DNA from: Nocardia amamiensis
GTDB taxonomy: Bacteria; Actinomycetota; Actinomycetes; Mycobacteriales; Mycobacteriaceae
NCBI RefSeq assembly: GCF_015477605.1
Contig: NZ_JADLQX010000011.1
Location: forward strand, 170,151-234,150
DNA length: 64,000 bases
Direction of reading: 5' to 3'
Positions within the stretch are counted from its first letter, which is position 1, and each line of letters starts with the position of its first letter. This document shows, piece by piece, positions 14,058-21,782 of the stretch. The position numbers and the translations under genes were made by a program. Below the pieces are notes generated by a model, which saw nothing but the letters and a program-made list of their open reading frames with translations, searched no databases and was not told where the DNA came from.

Positions 14058-15305
14058 ATGTGGTTCGCGGCGGTGTACGGCGGCATCGGCGCCTTCGCGT
14101 TCGCGGCGTTCCTGTGGCGCGCCGGCCTAGCCCTTCGCAGCCCGGACAACCCCGCACGCTGGGCCGTCGCGTTCGCGATCCTCGCGGCGGGGATCGGTTT
14201 CGAAGCCGCTGTGCCGCAGATCTATACCTGGCTGGGAGACGTTTCCGGGATCCCGAATCTGGCTTCGCTTGTCGTGTACGGCGCAATCGCGACCGCTGTT
14301 CTCGCCCAGATCGTCTGGACCGAGTTCATGGTGGCGCCGCAGGAGCCCGAAAACCGGGCCGCGCGGCGCATCCTCGCGCTGCCTTTGCTCGTGCTCGCGG
14401 TGCTTGCGCTGCTGTTCACGGTGGCCCCGGTGCACGACGAGAGTCATCCCACCGACTTCGACGACCACTACGCGAAGGTCCCGCTCGCGGTGGCGTTCCT
14501 CGGCGTCTATCTCACCGTGTACTCAGCGGCGCTGATCCGGATCATTCTGCTGTGCCGCAGGTGGATCGGCGAGGTCGACCGCATCTGGTTGCGACGCGGC
14601 CTGCGGCTGCTCGCCGTGGGCAGCACCATCGCGCTGGGCTACAGCGTGGGCAAGGTGATCGCGATCGTCGCGGCGTGGTTCGGCATCGGGCTGCGCCGCC
14701 TCAACACCGACATCGCGCCCGCCTTCGCCAGTCTCGGCGCGACCGTCATGCTGGTCGGCTACCTGTGCCCCTCGCTGGCGCCCTGGCTGCTGCACACGGT
14801 CGCGCGAATGCGGGCGCTGCCCCGGCTGCGTCCGCTGTGGCTGGCCCTGCGCGAGGTGGCCCCGGAACTGGCGCACACGTCGTCGCGGCGTCGTCCGGCC
14901 AGCCGGGACCGGGTGTACCGCAGGGTGATCGAGATTCGAGACTGGCTGCTGCGCCTGCAGCCGCACCTGTCCGCCGAGGCGACCGCGGTCGCCGAGCGTC
15001 TGGCGACCGAACTGCCGGTCCCGGACCGCACGCGGGCGGCCGCGATCGAAGCCGCGCGCATCGCCGCCGCGCTGCGCGCCTACCGGCTGGGCCTGCCGCC
15101 GACCCTGGACGACGAATCCTTCACCGAGCCGAACCAGCCCACGCTCGCCGGCGAGCTGGCCTGGCTGGTCGAGGTCGCCATCCAATTCGACACCGCGCCG
15201 CTGGTTCCCGCCACGCTGGCCGAACTGGAGACCAGAGCCGGCGAGGTCAGTACCGGCGGCTCGGCACCCGCGCACGACGGATCGGCACCACCGTCCACCA
15301 AGTGA
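14058..15305 (+). CDS. MAB_1171c-type multi-pass membrane protein (DUF6545)
   Basis: This 415-residue protein has about seven transmembrane helices in the first 240 residues, then a soluble helical domain (about 250-395) with many Arg, Glu and Leu, and a disordered tail. This is the build of the MAB_1171c putative-transporter/DUF6545 family, which usually occurs beside XRE and ImmA/IrrE genes in actinobacteria. Its start is 4 nt after the protease stop, so the three proteins are made together. I infer that it senses an envelope or small-molecule signal and passes it to the protease. Its 3' end overlaps the convergent DUF418 gene by 59 bp. Confidence 0.82.
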   Translation: MWFAAVYGGIGAFAFAAFLWRAGLALRSPDNPARWAVAFAILAAGIGFEAAVPQIYTWLGDVSGIPNLASLVVYGAIATAVLAQIVWTEFMVAPQEPENRAARRILALPLLVLAVLALLFTVAPVHDESHPTDFDDHYAKVPLAVAFLGVYLTVYSAALIRIILLCRRWIGEVDRIWLRRGLRLLAVGSTIALGYSVGKVIAIVAAWFGIGLRRLNTDIAPAFASLGATVMLVGYLCPSLAPWLLHTVARMRALPRLRPLWLALREVAPELAHTSSRRRPASRDRVYRRVIEIRDWLLRLQPHLSAEATAVAERLATELPVPDRTRAAAIEAARIAAALRAYRLGLPPTLDDESFTEPNQPTLAGELAWLVEVAIQFDTAPLVPATLAELETRAGEVSTGGSAPAHDGSAPPSTK

Positions 15306-16248
15306 CACACCACCACGCCCATTCGAGCGGACCGTAGTCGAAAAACCGCAGCCACATCGCGCTGAACAGCGCCTGCCCCACGATGATCGCGGCAGCCCAA
15401 CCCAGCAACGAGGCGTAATCGGTGGAGCCGGCCAGCCCGAGGCGAGGTTCGGCGAGCAGGATCAGCGCCGTGGCGCCGACGTAGTTGGTCAGGGCCATCC
15501 GGCCCAGCGGCGCAAGCACCTCCGACAACACCTGTCCCGGCTCGATGCGCAGCAGCAGGAGAAATCCGGTCAGGTAGGCGAGCGCGCCGAGCAGACCCGC
15601 CACCGCCGCGGCGGGAGTCGACCACAAATCCAGATACGGGGTCCGGTATTCCCACCTGGCCGCCAGCACGGCGGCGGGCAGCGCGACAACGAAGACCACA
15701 CCGATCTCCCAACCCCGCTCACCCAGGGTCTCGACGATCCCGGCGCGGGCGGCGGCCAAGCCGAGCAGGAACAACCCGGGCACCAGAGCCAGTTCGCCAC
15801 CGAGGGCCACCGCCACGCCGACGGTGCCTGCCAAGCCCGCGATCAGCACCACCCAATTCGGGAGCACCGCCGCGGGCAGCAGGATCGCCAACCCCACCAG
15901 CGCGTACGGTAGCAGCGCCTCTCCCGGCTGGAACTGCTGATGGACCAGGCCGATGACGCCGAGCACGACCAGGTGGCGGACCAGCACGAGTCGCGGACGC
16001 TCGCTCCGCTCGGCCGCATGGTCCAGCAGCACGGCGAAGCCGAGCCCGAACACGAACGAGAAGATCGGCAGGAACCGCCCTTCGAAAACCACCGTCAGCG
16101 CGTGCCCCACGGGAATCACCAGGCCGGTCTCGTCCGTCGCTGCCATGTCCGCGATCTGCCGGATGGTCACCACCAGCATCCCGCACAGCGCGAAACCCCG
16201 TATCGCGTCCAACTCGGGGATGCGTAGCGGGCCCGCCTCGGTGTGCAT
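15247..16248 (-). CDS. DUF418 multi-pass membrane protein
   Basis: This 333-residue protein begins with the family start ELDAIRGFALCGMLVV and has about nine hydrophobic helices. The conserved C-terminal DUF418 region runs from GRMALTNYVGATALILL through the aromatic FFDYGPLEWAWW motif near the end. DUF418 proteins are predicted transporters related to acyltransferase-3-like membrane proteins; no substrate is known. I take the ATG at 16248 because the conserved N-terminus begins right after it. It is divergent from an OhrR-like regulator and convergent with DUF6545, overlapping it by 59 bp. Confidence 0.85.
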   Translation of the reverse strand: MHTEAGPLRIPELDAIRGFALCGMLVVTIRQIADMAATDETGLVIPVGHALTVVFEGRFLPIFSFVFGLGFAVLLDHAAERSERPRLVLVRHLVVLGVIGLVHQQFQPGEALLPYALVGLAILLPAAVLPNWVVLIAGLAGTVGVAVALGGELALVPGLFLLGLAAARAGIVETLGERGWEIGVVFVVALPAAVLAARWEYRTPYLDLWSTPAAAVAGLLGALAYLTGFLLLLRIEPGQVLSEVLAPLGRMALTNYVGATALILLAEPRLGLAGSTDYASLLGWAAAIIVGQALFSAMWLRFFDYGPLEWAWWCVTWWTVVPIRRARVPSRRY

Positions 16249-16325
16249 GGATCTCACGGTATCGAGCAACTGTGCCCACGCCGGGATCTCGCGAGGAGAT
16301 GTCGCCCACATCGCTTAACGCACGA

Positions 16326-16334
16326 ACTATTAGT
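16326..16334. promoter_or_regulatory. Candidate MarR operator ACTATTAGT
   Basis: A short AT-rich palindrome (ACTA-T-TAGT) in an otherwise GC-rich 118-bp divergent spacer lies 33 nt before the MarR start. Its position suits autoregulation and control of the DUF418 gene. The motif is short, so chance is possible. Confidence 0.35.
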
Positions 16335-16366
16335 GGATTAACTTGGTCAGCGAACGAGGAGGACCG

Positions 16367-16864
16367 ATGGAGACCGAGATCGAGGATCCACTGCGATTGG
16401 ACCGGCAAGTGTGCTTCGCACTGGCGGTGGCCAATCGGGCGGTGCTGGCCGTCTACCGGCCGCTGCTCGAGCCGCTAGGGCTCACACACCCGCAGTATCT
16501 GGTGATGCTCGCACTCTGGGGTGAAGGGCCGATGTCGGTCAAAGCGATCGCCGAAACCATCCAGCTCGACTCCCCCACCCTGTCACCGCTGCTCAAGCGC
16601 TTGGAAAGCGGCGGGCTGATCACCCGCCAACGCGACAGCCGGGACGAACGGAACCTGGTGGTGACCCTGACCGAGGCCGGAGCCGCCCTGCGCGAGCAGG
16701 CCGAGCAGATTCCACCGGCCGTCGTACGACGGCTCGGCGTGACCTTGGCGGACCTCGAAGAGCTCCGCGAAGTGCTCACCCGGGTGAACCACGCGGCCCG
16801 CCGATCCGTGCTCGCCACGGCCGACGACGCGCCCACGACCGCCGACCGAGGAGCCCAGGCATGA
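16367..16864 (+). CDS. MarR-family regulator, OhrR-like
   Basis: This 165-residue winged-helix regulator keeps a lone cysteine in the first helix (RLDRQVCFALA), the position of the peroxide-sensing Cys of OhrR, and the recognition region DSPTLSPLLKRLESGGLITRQRD. OhrR proteins lose DNA binding when this Cys is oxidised by organic hydroperoxides. The usual target ohr is not in the window; the divergent DUF418 gene and the coupled DUF5313 gene (ATGA overlap) are the visible candidates. An AGGAGGA site fixes the ATG at 16367. Confidence 0.9.
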   Translation: METEIEDPLRLDRQVCFALAVANRAVLAVYRPLLEPLGLTHPQYLVMLALWGEGPMSVKAIAETIQLDSPTLSPLLKRLESGGLITRQRDSRDERNLVVTLTEAGAALREQAEQIPPAVVRRLGVTLADLEELREVLTRVNHAARRSVLATADDAPTTADRGAQA

Positions 16865-17241
16865 CCCGAGCACAACGCCGTCCCAACCCCCTCCAATGGA
16901 TCGGCTACGCGTTCGGACGCCGCCTACCGGATTCGATGAACGAATGGGTGCGCGAGGACCTCACCGGCCGGTACGCCGCGGTCCGGCACGTCGTGCGCGG
17001 GCTCGTGCCGTTCACCCCGCTGTTCGCCGCGTTCCTGCTCTTCCCTGGCGAACTCTGGCTACGCGGCGCGATGGTTCTGCTCGCGCTGCTGCTCGCCCTG
17101 TTCTACACCGTCGCGTACATGCCGATGAATCGCGCGCACCGGCTCGCGAAACACGGCTTGCCCGCGGATCTGGAGAACCCCCAGCGGGCTCGGCGCCGCG
17201 CGCTGGAACGCGCCGAATACGCTGCCCAGCATCCGCATTGA
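16861..17241 (+). CDS. DUF5313 membrane protein
   Basis: This 126-residue protein starts inside the MarR stop codon (4-nt overlap). It has the DUF5313 pattern of mycolic-acid bacteria: RPNPLQWIGYAFGRRLP, an Asp/Glu-rich WVREDLTG segment, two transmembrane helices (about 50-85) and a basic tail. Function unknown. Coupling to an OhrR-like repressor suggests it is induced by oxidative or envelope stress. Confidence 0.85.
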   Translation: MTRAQRRPNPLQWIGYAFGRRLPDSMNEWVREDLTGRYAAVRHVVRGLVPFTPLFAAFLLFPGELWLRGAMVLLALLLALFYTVAYMPMNRAHRLAKHGLPADLENPQRARRRALERAEYAAQHPH

Positions 17242-17434
17242 CGTTCCGGGACGGACGAATCGGGTTTCGCTCGCTCACCGATGGATTGCACACCGATAGC
17301 CTCATGGGCAAAGCAATGCTCACGATCATGGCTGCATTCGCTCGAAAGGCGTGCCCGTTTCCGACATCGCCAAAATGCTCAACTGCTCCCACGCGACGGT
17401 GTACCGGTATCTTGCCGACACCGAACCGGCGTAG
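17238..17434 (+). pseudogene. Remnant of a serine recombinase (resolvase/invertase)
   Basis: One frame gives the end of a resolvase catalytic domain: IGFRSLTDGLHTDSLMGKAM followed by LTIMAAFA. At about 17344 the frame shifts, and the next frame gives the resolvase C-terminal helix-turn-helix, KGVPVSDIAKMLNCSHATV then YRYLADTEPA and a TAG at 17432-17434. Between them the roughly 50 residues of the long E-helix (FERDLIRERT region) are missing, and the catalytic Ser domain start is gone. The gene is thus dead through both truncation and an internal deletion. It directly precedes a lower-GC orphan gene. Confidence 0.8.
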
Positions 17435-17498
17435 GTTCATTATCCCGATAACTCGAGCATGCGCCGCCGGCTCCAGGAATGTCGGTACGCTCGAAAGT

Positions 17499-18263
17499 AT
17501 GAACGGTATTACCGGCATCGCAAGCGCGCGGCAGAAGCTTGCCCGCGCAAATCACCATATCAACGACCTCGAACGCATGATCTCGGAATACCAGGACGCG
17601 AACCCGATCGAAGTCCGGGTCGACCTTTCCGCCAGCACCGAATACGAGAACGAGGTCGACTGCCAAGTAGCGGCCCTAAGCGTCTCCGAGGTGCCCGACG
17701 ACTGGGCATTGATTACGGGCGATGCACTCACCAACCTACGGGCTGCGCTCGACCATGCTGTTTATCCGCACGCGGAGTATTTCCCAACCTTGCTGAGCCG
17801 TACCAACAGTAAGGGCAAGGAGATACGCGTTCAGGAAATCTTCGATGCCACGACTACAGCCATAATTGTCCACCATCAGCCTTATAACGATCCAGAGCCG
17901 GCGCACCACCCTCTAGGCCTTCTCTACAAGCTCGTCAACCGCGACAAGCACCGCCAAGTGCTCGTCACCAACTACTTCCGAGCCGAGCTTGTTTTCGCGC
18001 CATCGGATGACTACGAAGTCGTGGATATCCCCGGCCTAGCAGTTCACGAACTTGTGCCTGGAGCCGTTTTCAAGCATTTCCGTTTGAGACTACGCCCTGG
18101 CATAACCCAGTCCAGGCTCACCTACAACAACCGACTCAGGGCAACTGTCGTCGTGGATGTGCCCGACACAACTGACGACGTGCCGCTTGTCGCCAGCCTG
18201 AAAGAGATTCACACACGAGTGTCGGAGATCCTGAACCAACTCGAAGCCGCCGGAATGCTGTAA
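17499..18263 (+). CDS. Orphan hypothetical protein, lower GC than its neighbours
   Basis: This 254-residue soluble protein is not one I recognise by name. It starts with a coiled-coil-like helix (ARQKLARANHHINDLERM), followed by a beta-rich segment and a helical segment containing DDWALITGDALTNLRAAL, a sequence type I associate with scattered phage- and island-borne hypotheticals. Codon use includes many A/T third positions, clearly unlike the GC-ending codons around it. Together with the recombinase remnant just upstream, this suggests horizontal acquisition. It has no signal peptide or membrane segment. Confidence 0.75.
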   Translation: MNGITGIASARQKLARANHHINDLERMISEYQDANPIEVRVDLSASTEYENEVDCQVAALSVSEVPDDWALITGDALTNLRAALDHAVYPHAEYFPTLLSRTNSKGKEIRVQEIFDATTTAIIVHHQPYNDPEPAHHPLGLLYKLVNRDKHRQVLVTNYFRAELVFAPSDDYEVVDIPGLAVHELVPGAVFKHFRLRLRPGITQSRLTYNNRLRATVVVDVPDTTDDVPLVASLKEIHTRVSEILNQLEAAGML

Positions 18264-18413
18264 CCGCCTCCGCCCTGCCAATGGCATCCGCAGTCCGGGC
18301 CACGATCGTCACCGCGACACCGGGCAGACCGCGGCCCCAGGTGGCCGCGAGAGCGACAAGTGCCACGTGATCGATCTCTACCCCTGAACGGGCGGTCGAG
18401 TCGCTCGCCCAGT

Positions 18414-18809
18414 TCAGTCGTCCAGGTCGATCCGCACCGTAAGCAAGTCGGTGCCGACCAATCGGACTGCCGCGCTGTTGGCGCGTGGCAGAGAGGCGAG
18501 GCGGGTGCGCGCGTCGTCATCGGGCAGCAGGTGCGCGGTGCCGGTGCGCCAGTGCCCGTGCAGGCGTAGCCGGACGTGGTTGTCCGCCTTGATGTTCCGG
18601 ATGTACTGGGAGCGCTCGCCGAACTCGGAGACGAGCCAGAACTCGCTGCCGATCTTTCGTCCGCCGATCGGGGTGATTCGCGGCTGACCACTGACGCGGC
18701 CGGTGGTTTCCAGCAGAATCTGGCTGGGCAGGCGGCGAATGATCGGGTTACCGACGCGGCGCTGCAACGTCGTCACCACCCGATGCTGAATGTCGCGCAT
18801 GTTCGGCAT
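18414..18809 (-). CDS. Deazaflavin (F420)-dependent nitroreductase family protein
   Basis: This 131-residue protein has the split-barrel pattern of the Ddn/nitroreductase family: LLETTGRVSGQPRITPIGG, then FWLVSEFGERSQYIRNIKA and DNHVRLRLHGHWRTGTAHLL. Members bind the cofactor F420 (or in some cases fatty acids or other flavins) and are numerous in Nocardia and mycobacteria. The motif positions and length are normal, in contrast with the truncated relative at 1881-2069. No partner gene is adjacent. Confidence 0.88.
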   Translation of the reverse strand: MPNMRDIQHRVVTTLQRRVGNPIIRRLPSQILLETTGRVSGQPRITPIGGRKIGSEFWLVSEFGERSQYIRNIKADNHVRLRLHGHWRTGTAHLLPDDDARTRLASLPRANSAAVRLVGTDLLTVRIDLDD

Positions 18810-19180
18810 GCGGCGACAGTAACAGCGAGGCTACTCGACGACTGGCTTCGACACAGCCTTGAATCGTGGGCTGATCAGGGCTTATGCACACTGTGTCGCA
18901 GGTATGACGCACGCCATGAATGGCAGTGGCGCAATGCCTCTGCGCACGCGGACCCACCGCAGTTGCCGCCATGGCGATTTCGCCGGAGTGCACACCACTT
19001 CCACACCGGCCTGAGACTGAAACTTGCAGCACTACCTGGTATTTCGCTGGCCGGAACGAGCGCGGCCGGCTATCTTCCGACGACGGCGAGCGTGGGGTGG
19101 TAGCGCCGAGGCGATGTCGTTACCGAAGAACATCCGGTAAGGAATCGACCCCGCGCCGGTCGATAGGTGAGAATTTGGCG
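18810..19180. other. 371-bp stretch without a supported gene
   Basis: I see no coding signature, hairpin or repeat that stands up here. The stretch holds the divergent promoters of the nitroreductase-family gene and phoU. Its base composition is somewhat lower in GC than the flanks, as in the island just before it. Confidence 0.5.
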
Positions 19181-19837
19181 GTGCGGACCCAGTTCACTGC
19201 CGAGCTCATTGCGTTGACCAAGGACTTGACGCTGATGTGCACGCTCGCCCACGACGCCGTCGAGCGTGTCACCGATGCGTTGGTCGACGCCGACCTCGCC
19301 GCCACCTACGAGGCCTTCGCGCTCGACGAGCAGCTGCAGAAGATGTACGGCGCTTGTGAGGCGCGCACCGTGGTGCTGCTGGCGTTGCAGGCGCCCGTCG
19401 CCCGCGACCTGCGGCACGTGGTGACCGCGATCCAGATCGCCGGTGAACTATCCCGGATCGGGTGGCTGGCCAGCCGGGTCGCCGATCAGGTGTACCAGCG
19501 TCACCCCGCACATGTCGCTCCGCAGCCGATCCTGGACATCCTCGCCGCGATGGGAAAGCTGGCCGCCGAGCACACGGCATTGGCGGGACGCGCGGTCGCC
19601 GGTCAGCAACCGCTGCCTGAGGAGACGCCCGCACAATCGATGGAAACGCTCCACCAGCAATTGCATTCGGCGCTGCGCGACCCCGCGTCCCAGCCTCCGA
19701 CCGATATGGCGATCGACAACGCATTGCTCGCACACCACTTGGAGCGCTGCGTCGATCACACCGCCCGCATTGATCAGCTGATCCGCTTCCTCGACACCGG
19801 CGTTCCCCCGACTGCCCAGCACAGCGACGACGAGTGA
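19181..19837 (+). CDS. phoU: PhoU-family phosphate regulator
   Basis: This 218-residue all-helical protein starts with the PhoU pattern (GTG, RTQFTAELIALTKDL) and has two related three-helix repeats. Each carries the family's acidic metal-binding face (ERVTDALVDAD and DLRHVVTAIQIAGELSRIG). PhoU couples phosphate transport by PstSCAB to signalling by the PhoR/RegX3-type pair. No pst or kinase gene lies nearby, so this is an orphan or second copy. The GTG at 19181 is chosen because the homologous region begins with the first residue. Confidence 0.88.
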   Translation: MRTQFTAELIALTKDLTLMCTLAHDAVERVTDALVDADLAATYEAFALDEQLQKMYGACEARTVVLLALQAPVARDLRHVVTAIQIAGELSRIGWLASRVADQVYQRHPAHVAPQPILDILAAMGKLAAEHTALAGRAVAGQQPLPEETPAQSMETLHQQLHSALRDPASQPPTDMAIDNALLAHHLERCVDHTARIDQLIRFLDTGVPPTAQHSDDE

Positions 19838-19859
19838 GCCCACGTCCTAGAGTGGACCT

Positions 19860-20750
19860 GTGCTGTTCGACCCCGCAGCGGGGGTGCTGATCTCGGACGG
19901 CGGCTTGGCCACCGAGCTGGAGGCGCGCGGCCACGACCTGTCCGACGCACTGTGGTCGGCCCGGCTCCTGGTCGACGATCCCGCCGCGATCGAGGCCGTG
20001 CACGCGGCATACTTCCAGGTAGGGTCCGATATCGCGACCACAGCGAGCTATCAGGCGTCGTTCGAGGGTTTCGCCGCGCGTGGGCTGAGCCGAGCGGAGT
20101 CGATCCGGCTGCTGCGCCGCAGCGTGGCCTTGGCGCGGGCAGCGCGTGACGCCTGTGCGGACGGGCGGCAGCGATGGGTCGCCGCCTCGATCGGACCGTA
20201 CGGCGCGGCCCGGGCCGACGGCTCGGAGTACCGCGGACGCTATGGACGCAGCGTGGCCGAACTACGGGCTTGGCATCGGCCGAGAATGGAGGTGCTCGCG
20301 GACGCGGGCGCCGATCTGCTCGCTCTGGAAACCGTCCCGGACACCGACGAAGCCGAGGCGTTGGTCGACCTGGTGACCGACATCGGTGTGCCCGCGTGGC
20401 TCAGCTACACCATCGCAGGCACCCGCACCCGGGCAGGGCAGCCGCTCACGGACGCCTTCGCGGTTGCCGCCGCGTCGGACTCGATCATCGCGATCGGCGT
20501 GAACTGCTGCGCGCCCGCCGATGTCGCCACCGCGATCGAACTCGCCGCAGGCACCGGCAAACCCGTGATCGCCTACCCGAACAGCGGCGAAGGCTGGGAT
20601 GCCGCCCGCCACACCTGGACCGGCCCCGCCCGATTCGCGCCGGAACAGGCACTCGCCTGGGTCGCACGGGGTGCACACGTCATCGGCGGATGCTGCCGCG
20701 TCGGCCCGTCCCACATCGCCCGGCTCGCAACAGAACTGCGTGGAACGTGA
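19860..20750 (+). CDS. mmuM: Homocysteine S-methyltransferase
   Basis: This 296-residue enzyme transfers a methyl group from S-methylmethionine (or AdoMet) to homocysteine, giving methionine. The zinc ligands are visible as NCCAP in the middle and GGCCRVGP near the end, with DGGLATELEARG at the start. It is single-domain, like E. coli MmuM. The GTG start at 19860 lies only 22 nt after phoU. I see no AdoMet or B12 riboswitch in the short gap. It is convergent with the ECF sigma gene. Confidence 0.9.
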   Translation: MLFDPAAGVLISDGGLATELEARGHDLSDALWSARLLVDDPAAIEAVHAAYFQVGSDIATTASYQASFEGFAARGLSRAESIRLLRRSVALARAARDACADGRQRWVAASIGPYGAARADGSEYRGRYGRSVAELRAWHRPRMEVLADAGADLLALETVPDTDEAEALVDLVTDIGVPAWLSYTIAGTRTRAGQPLTDAFAVAAASDSIIAIGVNCCAPADVATAIELAAGTGKPVIAYPNSGEGWDAARHTWTGPARFAPEQALAWVARGAHVIGGCCRVGPSHIARLATELRGT

Positions 20751-20816
20751 GCCTCGATCGACCACACTGTGTCTGCCCTTCCGACCGAACTTCCGGCATA
20801 GAGAGGTTCGACCGGA

Positions 20817-21677
20817 TCAGCCCTCGCCCAGCATGGGGAAGCGGCCTGAGACGAGCAGGTCGGCGATCGCGTCCATTTTCGCTCGAGGCGCGGCGTAATC
20901 GGGATGCGCGCGCAACACCGAAGCCGCGTCGTGCAGATGGATCATCTGCTGTTCGGCTTCGGCCGCGGTGCGACCGCCGGCGCTGACCGGATGGTGTGCG
21001 AACACCGGCTTGCGCGGATCGACGCGGCCGAGGGCCAGCGCCTTGTCCACTCGGCGTGAGCAGCGGCAGAACGCTGCCGGGTCGACCAGGCCGCAGGTCG
21101 CGTTCATGAAGTTGCCGAGCCTCTTCTTGGCGCGCTCCAACCGTTTCCGGTAGGCGGCCGGGGTGATGTCGAGAACCCAGGCGGCCTCGGTCGAGCTCAG
21201 CTCGAATACATCGCCGAGCACGAAGGCGATCCGCTCGTCGCGGGCCAGACATTGCAGCATGCCTTGGCTACACGTGAGCCGCACCTCCGCGGTCAGCAAT
21301 TGCGCTTCCGGTCCCCGGTAGTCCGCGTCCGCGAGCCCGTCGGCCAGTCCTTCCCGGTAGGCGTCCAGACTCAGCTGCGCGGCCTCCTGCGGGGTCTGCC
21401 GTCGCAGATTCAGCAGGTAGTTGACGCCGATGCGGTAGGCCCAGGTGAGCAGCTTCGCCTCGGCGCGCCAGGTGTGCAGGTGGTCGAGGACGCGCAGCAG
21501 GATCTCCTGCGTCGCGTCCTCGGCCTCGGCGGGCCGCCAGACCATGCGCAGGGCCAGCCGGTAAAGCGGGTCCTGCAGCAGGCGCACCACCTGCGCGACG
21601 GCGTCCCGGTCGCCCGCGACCGCGCGGGCGACCATGTTCTGCTCTTCCGCCGCGACCAGGTCTTGCTCCGTGCCCAT
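20817..21677 (-). CDS. ECF-type sigma factor with cysteine-containing C-terminal extension
   Basis: This 286-residue protein has sigma region 2 (LALRMVWRPAEAEDATQEIL, then TWAYRIGVNYLLN) and region 4 (GMLQCLARDERIAFVLGDV, TEAAWVLDITPAAYRKRL). About 90 extra residues follow, starting with TCGLVDPAAFCRCSRRVD (three Cys) and ending in a helical domain rich in Ala and His. Ordinary ECF factors end after region 4 at about 190-200 aa, so the extension probably replaces an anti-sigma factor as the sensing part; there is no anti-sigma gene beside it. The ATG at 21677 is preferred over the longer start at 21713. Confidence 0.87.
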   Translation of the reverse strand: MGTEQDLVAAEEQNMVARAVAGDRDAVAQVVRLLQDPLYRLALRMVWRPAEAEDATQEILLRVLDHLHTWRAEAKLLTWAYRIGVNYLLNLRRQTPQEAAQLSLDAYREGLADGLADADYRGPEAQLLTAEVRLTCSQGMLQCLARDERIAFVLGDVFELSSTEAAWVLDITPAAYRKRLERAKKRLGNFMNATCGLVDPAAFCRCSRRVDKALALGRVDPRKPVFAHHPVSAGGRTAAEAEQQMIHLHDAASVLRAHPDYAAPRAKMDAIADLLVSGRFPMLGEG

Positions 21678-21782
21678 CCGGCCATCATTGGGCCTGTCTC
21701 GCGGCCTGCGCAAGCGGCACCGGTCACCGCCTGCGCCGGAGCCGGCGCGGACTCCGTCGATCCATTCGGCGAAGCGCCCGCG

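Noticed and set aside
16896..18263. A single 455-codon open frame running through the DUF5313 gene, the spacer and the orphan gene.
   Set aside because: Its first third is out of frame with the clear DUF5313 protein, the middle is the recombinase remnant and only the part from 17499 is protein-like. It is a chance fusion of open frames.
18264..18413. Minus-strand GTG frame beginning ALVALAATWGRGLPG with GC-rich third positions.
   Set aside because: Short, with no ribosome binding site and no recognisable family. It could be a gene scrap at the edge of the insertion but the evidence is too thin.
19838..19859. Possible AdoMet or cobalamin riboswitch before the homocysteine methyltransferase gene.
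   Set aside because: Only 22 nt separate it from phoU; there is no room for a riboswitch.
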